Source: an uncultured Bradyrhizobium sp. (GTDB lineage Bacteria > Pseudomonadota > Alphaproteobacteria > Rhizobiales > Xanthobacteraceae). Taken from it: a stretch of DNA of 64,000 nucleotides. A program made the translations under genes and the position numbers. The notes beneath the pieces were generated by a model. The model was not told the DNA's origin. It saw only the letters and a list, made by a program, of their open reading frames with translations, and made no database searches. This document shows positions 44,289-53,165 of this stretch, piece after piece (the first letter of the stretch is position 1; each line of letters starts with the position of its first letter). The DNA is taken from the NCBI RefSeq assembly GCF_936943645.1, contig NZ_CAKZJO010000108.1, positions 34,259 through 98,258 of the forward strand. The letters run 5' to 3'.

Positions 44289-44944
44289 ACGGCGTGCACG
44301 ACATGGGCGGCATGGACGGGTTCGGCAAGGTCGAGGCTGAACTGAACGAGCCGACCTTTCACGAGGAATGGGAGTCCCGTGTCCTCGCCATGGTGCGCGC
44401 GATGGGCGCGGCCGGCGCTTTCAACATCGACACCTCGCGCTTCTATCGCGAGACGATTCCGCCGCACGTTTATCTGTCGAGCTCCTATTACAAGAAATGG
44501 TTCCTCGGGCTCGAGGAGATGCTGATCGAGAAGGGTTACCTCACGCGGGAGGAGGTCGCCGCCGGTCACGCGATGCAGCCCGGCAAGGCGCTCAAGCACG
44601 GCAAGTTCGATCTCACCCAGGTCGAGCGCATCATGGTGCGCGGCAAGTTCGGCCGCCCTGCCCCTGCACCAGCGAAATTCAACATCGGCGATCGCGTGCG
44701 CGCGAAGAACATTCATCCGGCGACGCACACGCGGCTGCCGCGCTATGTCCGCGGCCATGTCGGTGTTGTCGAGCTCAACCATGGCTGCCACGTGTTTCCG
44801 GACACGGCGGCGATGGAGCACGGCGAACATCCGCAATGGCTGTACACCGTCGTGTTCGACGGCCGCGATCTCTGGGGCGAGGACGGCGATCCCGCCCTGA
44901 AGGTCTCGATCGACGCTTTCGAGCCCTATCTGGACCCGGCCTGA
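44285..44944 (+). CDS. nthB: nitrile hydratase subunit beta
   Basis: The partner subunit of NthA; together they form the active heterodimer or tetramer. The 219-residue protein begins MNGVHDMGGMDGFGKVE, the usual beta-subunit N-terminus. It contains FNIGDRVRAKNIHPATHTR and RYVRGHVGVVELNHGCHVFP in the C-terminal SH3-like domain. Its stop and the activator start overlap as TGATG. Confidence 0.96.
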   Translation: MNGVHDMGGMDGFGKVEAELNEPTFHEEWESRVLAMVRAMGAAGAFNIDTSRFYRETIPPHVYLSSSYYKKWFLGLEEMLIEKGYLTREEVAAGHAMQPGKALKHGKFDLTQVERIMVRGKFGRPAPAPAKFNIGDRVRAKNIHPATHTRLPRYVRGHVGVVELNHGCHVFPDTAAMEHGEHPQWLYTVVFDGRDLWGEDGDPALKVSIDAFEPYLDPA

Positions 44945-45318
44945 TGAGCAGTGCAGCTGCCGCCGCGACGGCGGCCATTCCGAGCATTCCCCGCGACGAT
45001 GACGGCCCGGTGTTCCGCGCGCCCTGGGAAGCGCACGCGTTCGCGATGGCATTGAGCCTGCACGCGCATGGCCTGTTCACCTGGCCGGAATGGGCCGCTA
45101 GCCTCGCCGCCGAGATCAAGCGCGCGCAGGCCGCTGGCGATCCTGACACGGGCGAGACCTACTATCTGCACTGGCTCGCCACGCTGGAAGGCCTCGTCGC
45201 AAGCAAGGGCGTGGCGTCGATGGACACCCTGCACCGCTACCGCGACGCCTGGGACCACGCGGCCGATCGCACGCCGCACGGCAAGCCGATCGAGCTCAGG
45301 CCTGAGGATTTTGAGTAG
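44944..45318 (+). CDS. nitrile hydratase activator/accessory protein
   Basis: A 124-residue small protein of the P14K/NhlE-like family that helps load cobalt through exchange with the alpha subunit. It resembles the beta-subunit N-terminal domain: PVFRAPWEAHAFAMALSLH, FTWPEWAASLAAEIK and DTGETYYLHWLATLEGLV. It is translationally coupled to nthB and ends the operon, before a palindromic repeat. Confidence 0.88.
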   Translation: MSSAAAAATAAIPSIPRDDDGPVFRAPWEAHAFAMALSLHAHGLFTWPEWAASLAAEIKRAQAAGDPDTGETYYLHWLATLEGLVASKGVASMDTLHRYRDAWDHAADRTPHGKPIELRPEDFE

Positions 45319-45364
45319 GTCACTCGTGTGTTCCGGACAAGCTGCATCGCGTAAGCGTTGCGGC

Positions 45365-45424
45365 GCAGAGCCGGGACCCAGACGGCGGCACGATGCGTTA
45401 CGGAAACATGGGCCCCGGCTCTGC
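45365..45424. repeat. intergenic palindrome between nitrile hydratase and queC
   Basis: GCAGAGCCGGGACCCA (45365-45380) and TGGGCCCCGGCTCTGC (45409-45424) pair with a single mismatch across 16 bases, with a 28-base loop region. Such elements with an 'AGCCGGGxCCCA' core are, as I recall, common between Bradyrhizobium genes. Here it lies between convergent ends and could act as a two-way terminator. Confidence 0.6.
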
Positions 45425-45476
45425 AGCGCACCGTTGAAGGAGCGCTGCGCTGCGTCCGGGGCGCGTGAGGCGAGTG

Positions 45477-46190
45477 CTACCTTCCCGCCACGAACTCCCG
45501 CCACCCCTTCGCCCGCAGGCTGCAGGCCGGGCACTCGCCGCAGCCATAGCCCCAATCGTGCTGCGCGCCGCGCATCCCGAGATAGCAGGTGTGGGAGTGC
45601 TCGCGGATCAGATCGACCAGTCCGTCGCCGCCGAGATCCTGCGCCAGCTTCCACGTCGCGGCCTTGTCGATCCGCATCAGGGGCGTGTGCAACTCGAACG
45701 TCCTCGCCATCCCGAGCGAGAGCGCCGTCTGCATCGCGCGGATCGTCTCGTCGCGGCAATCGGGATAGCCGGAGTAATCCGTCTCGCACATGCCGCCGAC
45801 GATGTGCGTGATGCCGCGGCGATAGGCCAGCGCCGCCGCAAACGTCAGGAACACCAGATTGCGGCCGGGCACGAAGGTGTTGGGCAGTCCGTCGGCTCCC
45901 ATCGCGATTTCGACGTCGCGCGTCAGCGCGGTCTCGGACACCGCCGCCAGCGTCGGGATCGACAGCGTATGGCTCTCGCCGAGCTTTGCGGCCCAATCGG
46001 CACGCAGCGCCTTGACGCCGGCGAACAGCCGGTCGCGGCAATCGAGCTCGATGGCGTGGCGCTGGCCGTAGTCGAAGCCCAGCGTCTCCACGCGCGCAAA
46101 GCGGCTGAGCGCCCAGGCCAGGCACGTCGTGGAATCCTGGCCGCCGGAGAACAGCACCAGCGCGGTTTGTGATGAAAATGCGTCACTCAT
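45477..46190 (-). CDS. queC: 7-cyano-7-deazaguanine synthase
   Basis: QueC makes preQ0 from 7-carboxy-7-deazaguanine with ATP and ammonia, in the queuosine pathway. The 237-residue protein has the PP-loop LFSGGQDSTTC near residue 14, FVPGRNLVFLTFAAALAY, CETDYSGYPDCR and the zinc-binding Cys cluster in CYLGMR and CGECPACSLRAKG. Length and motifs are standard. It is divergent from mazG across 125 bases. No other queuosine genes are seen here. Confidence 0.96.
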   Translation of the reverse strand: MSDAFSSQTALVLFSGGQDSTTCLAWALSRFARVETLGFDYGQRHAIELDCRDRLFAGVKALRADWAAKLGESHTLSIPTLAAVSETALTRDVEIAMGADGLPNTFVPGRNLVFLTFAAALAYRRGITHIVGGMCETDYSGYPDCRDETIRAMQTALSLGMARTFELHTPLMRIDKAATWKLAQDLGGDGLVDLIREHSHTCYLGMRGAQHDWGYGCGECPACSLRAKGWREFVAGR

Positions 46191-46315
46191 GACCGCGCTT
46201 TAGCACCGCGGAACGTCTCAGCCAATCGGTGGAAATCGGCCCGTTCCACGTACCTCCGCTGGGAACGGCGGCCCGCTTTTGGCATAAGGCTCTGGACCCA
46301 GGAGACTGCCCCGCA

Positions 46316-47170
46316 ATGACCCCTTCCCGCGACATTTCCCGCCTGATCGAGATCATGGCGGCGCTGCGCACGCCGGTGACCGGCTGCCCCTGGGATCTCG
46401 AACAGGATTTTGCGACGATCGCGCCCTACACGATCGAGGAAGCCTATGAGGTGGTCGACGCCATCGACCGCGGCGATCTCGACGATCTCCGCGAGGAGCT
46501 CGGCGATCTCCTGCTGCAGGTCGTATTCCACGCCCAGATGGCCTCCGAGCAGAACGCTTTTGCCTTCGGCGACGTGGTCGAGGCCATCACCCGCAAGATG
46601 ATCCGGCGCCATCCCCACGTCTTCGCCGACAAGGACGGCAACCTCGCCTCCTCCCATGTCAAGGAAGTCTGGGACCGCATCAAGGCCGAGGAGAAAGCCG
46701 AGCGCGCCGCGCGCCGGCCGCCGGAGGATGTACCGGTGCACAAATCATTGCTGTCAGGCGTGAAGGCCGGCCAGCCCGCGCTGACGCGGGCCATGGAGCT
46801 GCAGCGCAAGGCTTCCACCGTCGGCTTCGACTGGAACGACCCGCGCGCGGTGCTGCAGAAGATCCGCGAGGAAGCCGACGAGATCGAGGCGGCGCTGGAT
46901 CGCAACGATAAGCGGGAGATCGCGGAGGAGACCGGCGATTTGATGTTCGCCCTGGTCAACCTCGCCCGCCATGTCGATGCCGATCCGGAAGCGGCGTTGC
47001 GCGCGACCAATGCGAAGTTCGAGCGGCGCTTCGCCTATATCGAACGGGCGCTGGAGGCGCAGGGCCGCACGCTGGAGCAGGCTTCGCTGGCGGAGATGGA
47101 TGCGCTGTGGAATGCGGCGAAGGGCGAGACGAAGCCGACCTCAGAAGGACACAAGGAAGCGCGCCGCTAA
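46316..47170 (+). CDS. mazG: nucleoside triphosphate pyrophosphohydrolase MazG
   Basis: MazG hydrolyses NTPs to NMP and PPi. The 284-residue protein has the two-repeat MazG layout. The first repeat carries the metal motif EEAYEVVDAI and LREELGDLLLQVVFHAQM, and the second EEADEIEAALDRN and EETGDLMFALVNLARH. CPWDLEQ near residue 23 is the typical start of the family. The ATG at 46316 has GGAG upstream. A palindromic repeat follows its stop. Confidence 0.94.
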   Translation: MTPSRDISRLIEIMAALRTPVTGCPWDLEQDFATIAPYTIEEAYEVVDAIDRGDLDDLREELGDLLLQVVFHAQMASEQNAFAFGDVVEAITRKMIRRHPHVFADKDGNLASSHVKEVWDRIKAEEKAERAARRPPEDVPVHKSLLSGVKAGQPALTRAMELQRKASTVGFDWNDPRAVLQKIREEADEIEAALDRNDKREIAEETGDLMFALVNLARHVDADPEAALRATNAKFERRFAYIERALEAQGRTLEQASLAEMDALWNAAKGETKPTSEGHKEARR

Positions 47171-47233
47171 CACCGCTGTCGTCCCGGACAAGCGCGCCTC
47201 AGGCGCGCGCAGATCCGGGACGACAACGGTGTT
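47169..47233. repeat. intergenic palindrome between mazG and hflX
   Basis: AACACCGCTGTCGTCCCGGA (47169-47188) and TCCGGGACGACAACGGTGTT (47214-47233) form a 20-base stem with one mismatch. The interior has another stem (GCGCGCC-TCA-GGCGCGC). The left arm overlaps the mazG stop region. It lies between the convergent mazG and hflX genes and looks like a dispersed palindrome acting as a two-way terminator. Confidence 0.65.
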
Positions 47234-47267
47234 GACGAAGCAGTTGGCCCAACTGCCGCGCCGGAAT

Positions 47268-48650
47268 CTACGTCGCGTGATGCGGCACCGCGTCGAACCG
47301 GTTCACCACGATATCCCGCTTGGTCTCGTCCACCCGCACGGTCATGTCGAAGCGGCCGTCGTGCAGCTCTTTCGACAGCACCTCGGAATTGCGGTGCAGC
47401 CAGGAGATGCCGGCGCCGTCGGCGGCGTCGATTGACAGATCCAGCGTGGTTCGCTTGGCGGCCAGCCGTTCCTCGATCGCGGCAAGCAGCGCATCGACGC
47501 CTTCGCCCGACACAGCCGAGACCAGCATCGCCGGATGATCCTCCGGCCGGCGCGCGGCGATGTTCAGGAGCTCCTCGCGCTGCTCGGGATTGTATCGGTC
47601 GATCTTGTTCCAGACCTCGATGATGCGGCCTGAGTCATCGGGGTTGATGCCGAGCTGGCGCAACACCGCGTCGACGTCGCTCTGCTGCGCCTCGGCATCC
47701 TCATGCGAGATGTCGCGCACATGCAGGATGACGTCGGCTTCCAGCACCTCCTCCAGCGTGGCGCGGAAGGCGGCGACGAGCTGCGTCGGCAGATTCGAGA
47801 TGAAGCCGACCGTGTCCGACAGCATCGCCTTGCCGCCATGCGGCAGGTTGAGGGCGCGCAAGGTCGGATCGAGTGTCGCGAAAAGCATATTCGCCGCCTG
47901 CACGTCGGCGCGGGTCAGGCGGTTGAACAGCGTCGACTTGCCGGCATTGGTGTAGCCGACCAGAGCCACGACGCGATACGGCACGCGCTGGCGGCCGGCG
48001 CGATGCAGCCGCCGCGTCGCCTGCACCTTCTTCAATTCGCTCTCGAGCTTGGTGATGCGCTCCTGAATCAGGCGGCGGTCGGCCTCGATCTGGGTCTCGC
48101 CGGGACCGCCCATGAAGCCGAAGCCGCCGCGCTGGCGCTCCAGATGGGTCCATGATCGCACCAGGCGCGAGCGCTGGTAGTTGAGATGCGCGAGCTCGAC
48201 CTGGAGCGCGCCTTCCTTGGTCTTGGCGCGTCGGCCGAAGATCTCCAGGATGAGGCCGGTGCGGTCGAGCACCTTGGCTTGCAATTCCTTTTCGAGATTG
48301 CGTTGCTGGATCGGCGCCAGCGCGCAATCCATCACGACGAGCTCGACATCGAGGCTCTTGGCGAGCGCGGCGATCTCCTCGACCTTGCCTTTGCCGATAT
48401 AAGTCGCGGGCCTGATCTGGCTGATCGGCGCGATGATGGCATCGGCAATGACGAGATCGATCGCGCGCGCGAGGCCCGCGGCTTCGTCGAGCCGGGCCTC
48501 GGCGTCGCGCTGGACATGACTCTCCGATTGCGCGTCGGCACTGCCGGCGCGCACCCGCAAATAGGGGCCGATGACAAGCACCCGCCCCGTCTGCTTAGCC
48601 CCAGCCGACCGCGGACGGTCGGCATCCCCGTCGAAATTCCGGGGTTCCAA
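47268..48650 (-). CDS. hflX: GTPase HflX
   Basis: HflX is a ribosome-associated GTPase that splits or rescues stalled ribosomes. The 460-residue protein has the N-terminal HflX domain (IADAIIAPISQIRPATYIGKG, quoted here as PATYIGKGKVEEI) and the linker motif GGFGFMGGPGETQIEADRR. The G domain has G1 GYTNAGKST, G3 SDTVGFISNLP and G4 WNKIDRY. The only workable start is TTG at 48650, because a TGA lies directly upstream and GAGAG is near. It follows hfq by 11 bases, the usual hfq-hflX pair. Confidence 0.95.
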   Translation of the reverse strand: MEPRNFDGDADRPRSAGAKQTGRVLVIGPYLRVRAGSADAQSESHVQRDAEARLDEAAGLARAIDLVIADAIIAPISQIRPATYIGKGKVEEIAALAKSLDVELVVMDCALAPIQQRNLEKELQAKVLDRTGLILEIFGRRAKTKEGALQVELAHLNYQRSRLVRSWTHLERQRGGFGFMGGPGETQIEADRRLIQERITKLESELKKVQATRRLHRAGRQRVPYRVVALVGYTNAGKSTLFNRLTRADVQAANMLFATLDPTLRALNLPHGGKAMLSDTVGFISNLPTQLVAAFRATLEEVLEADVILHVRDISHEDAEAQQSDVDAVLRQLGINPDDSGRIIEVWNKIDRYNPEQREELLNIAARRPEDHPAMLVSAVSGEGVDALLAAIEERLAAKRTTLDLSIDAADGAGISWLHRNSEVLSKELHDGRFDMTVRVDETKRDIVVNRFDAVPHHAT

Positions 48651-48661
48651 TCAGATCACTC

Positions 48662-48910
48662 TCAAGCCGGCTGATCCTCGCCGCCTTCGAACAGCTGGAT
48701 CGGAGCACCGGGCATGATGGTCGAGATCGCATGCTTGTAGACCAGCTGCGAATGACCGTCGCGCCGAAGCAGCAAACAGAAATTGTCGAACCAGGTCACG
48801 ATGCCCTGGAGCTTCACTCCGTTGACCAGAAAGATCGTCAGTGGCGTCTTGGTTTTGCGAACGTGATTAAGGAAGGTGTCCTGTAGGTTTTGTGCGCGGT
48901 CTGCCGCCAT
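48662..48910 (-). CDS. hfq: RNA-binding protein Hfq
   Basis: Hfq is the hexameric Sm-like RNA chaperone that pairs small RNAs with mRNAs. The 82-residue protein has Sm1 (TIFLVNGVKLQGIVTWFDNF) and Sm2 (YKHAISTIMP) with the YKHA motif. The C-terminal tail is short and acidic (FEGGEDQPA), as in other alphaproteobacteria. Its leader is A-rich on the transcript, see the separate entry. In alphaproteobacteria hfq often affects nifA and ntr-related control; here it sits near ntrYX. Confidence 0.97.
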   Translation of the reverse strand: MAADRAQNLQDTFLNHVRKTKTPLTIFLVNGVKLQGIVTWFDNFCLLLRRDGHSQLVYKHAISTIMPGAPIQLFEGGEDQPA

Positions 48911-48942
48911 TGTTTTTTTCTCGCTTTGAGTTTCTTTTTATT
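48911..48942 (-). promoter_or_regulatory. A-rich 5' leader of hfq
   Basis: On the minus strand the 30 bases before the hfq ATG are ATAAAAAGAAACTC then AAAGCGAGAAAAAAACA, with the weak GCGAG ribosome site within. Repeats of A-R-N type are the sort of sequence bound by the distal face of Hfq. This may allow Hfq to repress its own translation, as known in E. coli. The role here is inferred. Confidence 0.4.
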
Positions 48943-49200
48943 GCGCCGGTTGCGACCCTCTTTATGATGTTCGGGGTCTCTTCCGGTTGCCGCTCCTCAT
49001 GAGATCCCCCTCGGAGGAACAGCGGTTCGATTAGAGGACAGGTCGGGATATTAGGCAAGCCGCTTCACGCAGCAGCCCGCGTTCTATTGCCCCGAAAAAC
49101 TACGGAAATCGATGATTTTCCGCGTTTATCGCTGACGAGCCGCCGCGATGTCGCGGCGTTCTCTGTATGCGGACCGGTATCCATTTCGCTCGCGGCGTCG
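48943..49200. other. intergenic stretch between hfq and ntrX
   Basis: About 260 bases with no gene I can support. It must contain the hfq promoter on the minus strand. The palindrome CGCCGCGATGTCGCGGCG (49141-49158) lies 43 bases after the ntrX stop and could be a transcription-end hairpin. Confidence 0.5.
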
Positions 49201-50571
49201 TTAGCCGACGCCGAGTGCCTTCAGCTTCCGATGCAGTGCCGACCGTTCCATGCCAACGAACTCGGCCGTGCGAGAAATATTTCCTGAAAAACGGCTGATC
49301 TGTGCAATCAAATAGTCGCGCTCGAACACTTCGCGCGCCTCTCGCAGCGGCAGGCCCATGATGTGCTCGCCATTGTTGCTGGTCGGCATCGCCGGCACCA
49401 TCGAGCCGACGTCCTGCGGCAACATATCGGCGGTGATGATGACCTCTGGTCCGCCGGCGGCGAGAATCATGACTCTTTCAACGTTGTTGCGGAGCTGGCG
49501 CACATTGCCCGGCCAGACATGCGATTGCAGCACTGCCATCGCGTCCTGCCCGATCTGCCGCTTGGGCAGGCCGCTGCCGGCCGAGATCTGTTCCATGAAA
49601 TAGTCGATCAATTCCGGGATGTCCTCGCGTCGTTCCGACAGCGCGGGCACGCGGATCGGCACCACCGAAAGCCGATGATAGAGGTCCTCACGGAAATGGC
49701 CCGCCGCGATCTCCTCTTCGAGATTGCGCGCGGTGGACGAGATGATGCGCACGTCGACCTGTACCTTGGCGGTGCCGCCGACGCGCTGGAATGACTGCTC
49801 CACCAGCACGCGCAGGATCTTGTTCTGGGTCTCGCGCGGCATGTCCGCGATCTCGTCGATGAACAGCGTGCCGCCATGGGCTTCCTCGAGCGCGCCGGGC
49901 TTGCGCGGCTGCTCGCCGTTGGACTGCTCGACGCCGAACAGCTCATGCTCCATGCGATCGGGAGTGATCGCCGCGGCGTTGATGACGACGAACGGACCGT
50001 CAGCGCGGCCCGAGGCCGCATGCAGCGTGCGCGCGGTCAATTCCTTGCCGGCGCCGGCGGGCCCGACAATCAGGATGCGGCTGTTGGCCTTGGCGGCGCG
50101 CTCGATGGTCTGGCGCAGCTGGTTCATGCTGGGCGAACGGCCGACGAGCTGGCTGGCGCTCGGCGCGAGCTGCTTCAGCTCCTTGACCTCGCGCTTGAGC
50201 CGCGAGTTCTCCAGCGCCCTGGTCGCGACCAGGATCAGGCGATCGGCCTTGAACGGCTTCTCGATGAAGTCGTAGGCGCCGCGCTTGATCGCGGCGACCG
50301 CGGTCTCGATGTTGCCGTGGCCGGAGATCATCACCACCGGCAGGTCGGCGTTGTCCTTCTTGACCTGCTCCAGGAGCTGCAAGCCGTCGAGCTTGGAGCC
50401 CTGCAGCCAGATGTCGAGGAACACCAGGTGCGGCCTGCGGTTGGCGATTTCGGCCAGTGCGGAGTCGCTGTCGCGCGCGGTCCGCGTGACAAAACCCTCG
50501 TCCTCGAGAATGCCTGCGACGAGATCGCGAATATCGGCCTCATCATCGACAATCAGAATTTCACTTGCCAT
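49201..50571 (-). CDS. ntrX: response regulator NtrX (atypical NtrC-family)
   Basis: NtrX is the DNA-binding regulator paired with NtrY and controls nitrogen and redox or respiration genes in alphaproteobacteria. The 456-residue protein has a receiver with Asp53 (LVFLDIWLQG), an AAA+ domain with Walker A GPAGAGKE, and a Fis-type HTH at the end (NISRTAEFVGMERSALHRKL). The GAFTGA loop that contacts sigma-54 is absent: after ELFG the sequence reads VEQSNGEQPRKPGALEE. That loss is typical of NtrX, so it probably acts with sigma-70 or by binding alone. It follows ntrY by 17 bases. Confidence 0.97.
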   Translation of the reverse strand: MASEILIVDDEADIRDLVAGILEDEGFVTRTARDSDSALAEIANRRPHLVFLDIWLQGSKLDGLQLLEQVKKDNADLPVVMISGHGNIETAVAAIKRGAYDFIEKPFKADRLILVATRALENSRLKREVKELKQLAPSASQLVGRSPSMNQLRQTIERAAKANSRILIVGPAGAGKELTARTLHAASGRADGPFVVINAAAITPDRMEHELFGVEQSNGEQPRKPGALEEAHGGTLFIDEIADMPRETQNKILRVLVEQSFQRVGGTAKVQVDVRIISSTARNLEEEIAAGHFREDLYHRLSVVPIRVPALSERREDIPELIDYFMEQISAGSGLPKRQIGQDAMAVLQSHVWPGNVRQLRNNVERVMILAAGGPEVIITADMLPQDVGSMVPAMPTSNNGEHIMGLPLREAREVFERDYLIAQISRFSGNISRTAEFVGMERSALHRKLKALGVG

Positions 50572-50588
50572 GGGTCGCGCCTGTCTTG

Positions 50589-52982
50589 TCAGCTGCCTGT
50601 TGAGGCTTCGATTTTCGTTGAATCATTGGTCTTTTCAGCGAGCTCTTTGGTTTCGGCCGCCGGCTCTTTTGTTTCCGGCGCCGCGTCCTTTGCCAGCCCC
50701 GCCACCGCTTCCCCGGCGGCGTCCTTGACCACCGGTGCCGGCTCGGCGGCCCCGTCGGACTTGGCGGGTTGCCCGGAGATTGCAAAGCGCATGCGCATCC
50801 AGGCGCCGCGTTGGCCTTCGCGGAAGTCGGAGGCATCCTTCAGCTCGATCCGCCCGCCATGGTCTTCCAGCACCCGCCCGACGATCGCAAGGCCGAGGCC
50901 GGTGCCCTTGGCCCGGGTCGTCACATAGGGTTCGAGCAGCCGCGAGCGCGCGACCTTGGGCAGGCCGATGCCGTTGTCGATCACATCGATCAGCACGTCC
51001 TCGCCCTCGCGCGACACGACGACGTCGATGCGGCCTTTGCCGAGTTCCTCCGGCGGCACCTGCTCGATCGCCTCGGTGGCGTTCTTGACGATGTTGGTGA
51101 CGGCCTGGGAGATCAGCCGCCGGTCGAACTGGGCCCGGAGCGGGTCCTGCTTGAACTCGGCCTCGATATCGATCTCGGGATGGGCGACCTTCATCAGGAA
51201 CACCGCCTGCCGAACCGTGTCGGCGACGTCCTCGCCTTCCATCACGGGCTTGGGCATCCGGGCAAAGCGCGAGAACTCGTCGACCATGCGCCTGATATCG
51301 TCGACCTGGCGCACGATGGTGTCGGTGCACTGGTCGAAGATCTGTTTGTCCTTGGCCTCGGTGATGTCCTTGCCGAACTTGCGGCGGATGCGCTCGGCCG
51401 ACAGCTGGATCGGCGTCAGCGGGTTCTTGATCTCGTGGGCGATGCGCCGCGCGACGTCGCCCCAGGCCGAGGTGCGCTGCGCCGAGACCAGCTCGGTGAT
51501 GTCGTCGAGCGTGATGATGTAGCTGTCGTGCGGCTGGTTCTTCTCGGCGCTGACGCGGACCGAGAGGTTGCGCTCGGTGCCGTCGCGGGTGATCGTGATC
51601 TGGCCCTGCACCAGACGCTGGGTCCCTTCCCGCGCCGCCTTCATCATCTCGTCGAGCTCGGGCAGCACGTCGGAGAGCGGATGGCCGAGCGTCTCGGATT
51701 CGGCGTGCCCGATCAGCTTCTCGGCGGAACGGTTCAAGATACCGACGCTGCTGGAGGCGTCGACGCCGATGATACCGGCGCTCGCGCTCGACAGCACCGC
51801 CTCGATGAAGCGGCGGCGGCTGTCGATGAGGTCGCTGGCGTTGACGAGCTCGTCACGCTGGCTGCGCAATTCCTGCGTCATCTTATTGAAGGTCTCACCC
51901 AGCTGGGCGAGGTCACCTTCCGACTGGTGCACCGGCACCTTCACGTGGAGGTCGCCGGTCGAGACCGTATGGGCCGCGTTCATCAGCCGCCGGATCGGCG
52001 CCACCAGCGAATTGGCGAAGTTGAGGCCGATCAGCACCGAGGCCATCAGGATGGTCAGGGCGATCACAGCGAACATCAGTGCGAAGGCGACCTGGATGCC
52101 GAGCCGGCGCGACTCGATCTGGGCGTATTCGGCGACGCTGACCTCGGTCTGCTTGAGCTGGGCAACGACGTTGGGATCCAGGGGTCGCGCAACGTAGAGG
52201 AAGGTGTCGTTGAACGCGCGCAGGCGGATCACCGCGGCGACGAAGCTCGCGTCCGGCAGCACCGCGATCTCGGGCTCGCTCTCGTTGACGTTGCTGAGGA
52301 AGTCGGGCGCCGGCGGCGAATAAGCCAGCCGCATTCCGGTATCGGCGGATTCCAGGATGTTGGTGTTCTTGTCGATGATCATCGCGCCCGGCAGATTGCG
52401 CGAGCCGGCGCTGGCGGTCAGCATCTCGCGGAACGAGCGGCGGTCCTGGTCGTAGAGCGGCCGGGCGTGCGCGATGTCGTTGGCCATGCCGAGAATGTCG
52501 CCGCGGATCAGCTGCGCATGGTCCTGCATATAGGCGCGCGCGATCGTCAGCGAATTCTGGATCACCTCCTTGGTCGGTCCTGAGAACAACCGGTCGAGGC
52601 CGCGCTCGATGGTGACGTTGGCGACGACCGCGACCAGCACCGCCGGGAGCACCGCCACGATCGAGAACAGGCTGACGATCTGGACGTGGAGGCGCGCCGC
52701 CGCCCTGCCCCGCCGCCGCGCCAGGATCAGTTGCCAGAGCTCGCGGATGATGATGCCGACCAGCAGCAGGATGGTGGCCGCGTTGAGAAGGTAGAACGAG
52801 CGCACCACCTTGGGCGTCGGCTCGATCGTGGTGAGGCCGGTCAGGACCAGGAAGGTCAGGAGCGCCGACCCCAGCGCCAGTGCCACGGCAAAGGGCGCCA
52901 GCCAGCGCCGTGCCGACCAGCGCCGGGGCTCTTCTGCTGGGGCCGTGTCAAAGTGTGCGGCCGAGGTATCTGCGCTGGTCAT
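50589..52982 (-). CDS. ntrY: sensor histidine kinase NtrY
   Basis: The membrane sensor kinase for NtrX. The 797-residue protein has N-terminal membrane helices (LAPFAVALALGSALLTFLVL and others), a periplasmic part, a HAMP region near LIGLNFANSLVAPIRRLMNA, and a PAS domain (FIEAVLSSASAGIIGVDASS). The HisKA has His in RRIAHEIKNPLTPIQLSAERI (quoted as AHEIKNPLTPIQ), and the HATPase has DNGIGLPKVAR and GTGLGLAIVGRV. The C-terminus is an Ala/Glu/Lys-rich tail. The ATG at 52982 begins a normal N-terminus; the frame is open further but the lead has no conserved features. Confidence 0.95.
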   Translation of the reverse strand: MTSADTSAAHFDTAPAEEPRRWSARRWLAPFAVALALGSALLTFLVLTGLTTIEPTPKVVRSFYLLNAATILLLVGIIIRELWQLILARRRGRAAARLHVQIVSLFSIVAVLPAVLVAVVANVTIERGLDRLFSGPTKEVIQNSLTIARAYMQDHAQLIRGDILGMANDIAHARPLYDQDRRSFREMLTASAGSRNLPGAMIIDKNTNILESADTGMRLAYSPPAPDFLSNVNESEPEIAVLPDASFVAAVIRLRAFNDTFLYVARPLDPNVVAQLKQTEVSVAEYAQIESRRLGIQVAFALMFAVIALTILMASVLIGLNFANSLVAPIRRLMNAAHTVSTGDLHVKVPVHQSEGDLAQLGETFNKMTQELRSQRDELVNASDLIDSRRRFIEAVLSSASAGIIGVDASSSVGILNRSAEKLIGHAESETLGHPLSDVLPELDEMMKAAREGTQRLVQGQITITRDGTERNLSVRVSAEKNQPHDSYIITLDDITELVSAQRTSAWGDVARRIAHEIKNPLTPIQLSAERIRRKFGKDITEAKDKQIFDQCTDTIVRQVDDIRRMVDEFSRFARMPKPVMEGEDVADTVRQAVFLMKVAHPEIDIEAEFKQDPLRAQFDRRLISQAVTNIVKNATEAIEQVPPEELGKGRIDVVVSREGEDVLIDVIDNGIGLPKVARSRLLEPYVTTRAKGTGLGLAIVGRVLEDHGGRIELKDASDFREGQRGAWMRMRFAISGQPAKSDGAAEPAPVVKDAAGEAVAGLAKDAAPETKEPAAETKELAEKTNDSTKIEASTGS

Positions 52983-53057
52983 TCCGGCAATGGCGGTGCT
53001 GAAAACGGGTCCGCGACGAAGGCGCGGATACTGATGTATTCGTACCACATTGTTGCC

Positions 53058-53072
53058 GAATTGCGACAATTC
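53058..53072. promoter_or_regulatory. palindrome upstream of ntrY
   Basis: GAATTG-CGA-CAATTC is a perfect 15-base palindrome, 76-90 bases before the ntrY start. Six-base arms with a three-base spacer match the layout of NtrC-family operators. The base content differs from the GCAC-N7-GTGC pattern seen before dusB. It is a candidate site for autoregulation of ntrYX. Confidence 0.4.
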
Positions 53073-53165
53073 CGCGGCGCCTCCGGCGTGGCGTAGCGGC
53101 GCATCCACAGGGCAATAGCTGCTCGTCACCGGGAACGGAATCAGGCCATTCCGGCTTGACCCGAC

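Noticed and set aside
48867..49058. 63-codon frame overlapping the hfq start
   Set aside because: It runs across the hfq leader and promoter region, and its Lys/Asn-rich composition comes from the A-rich leader.
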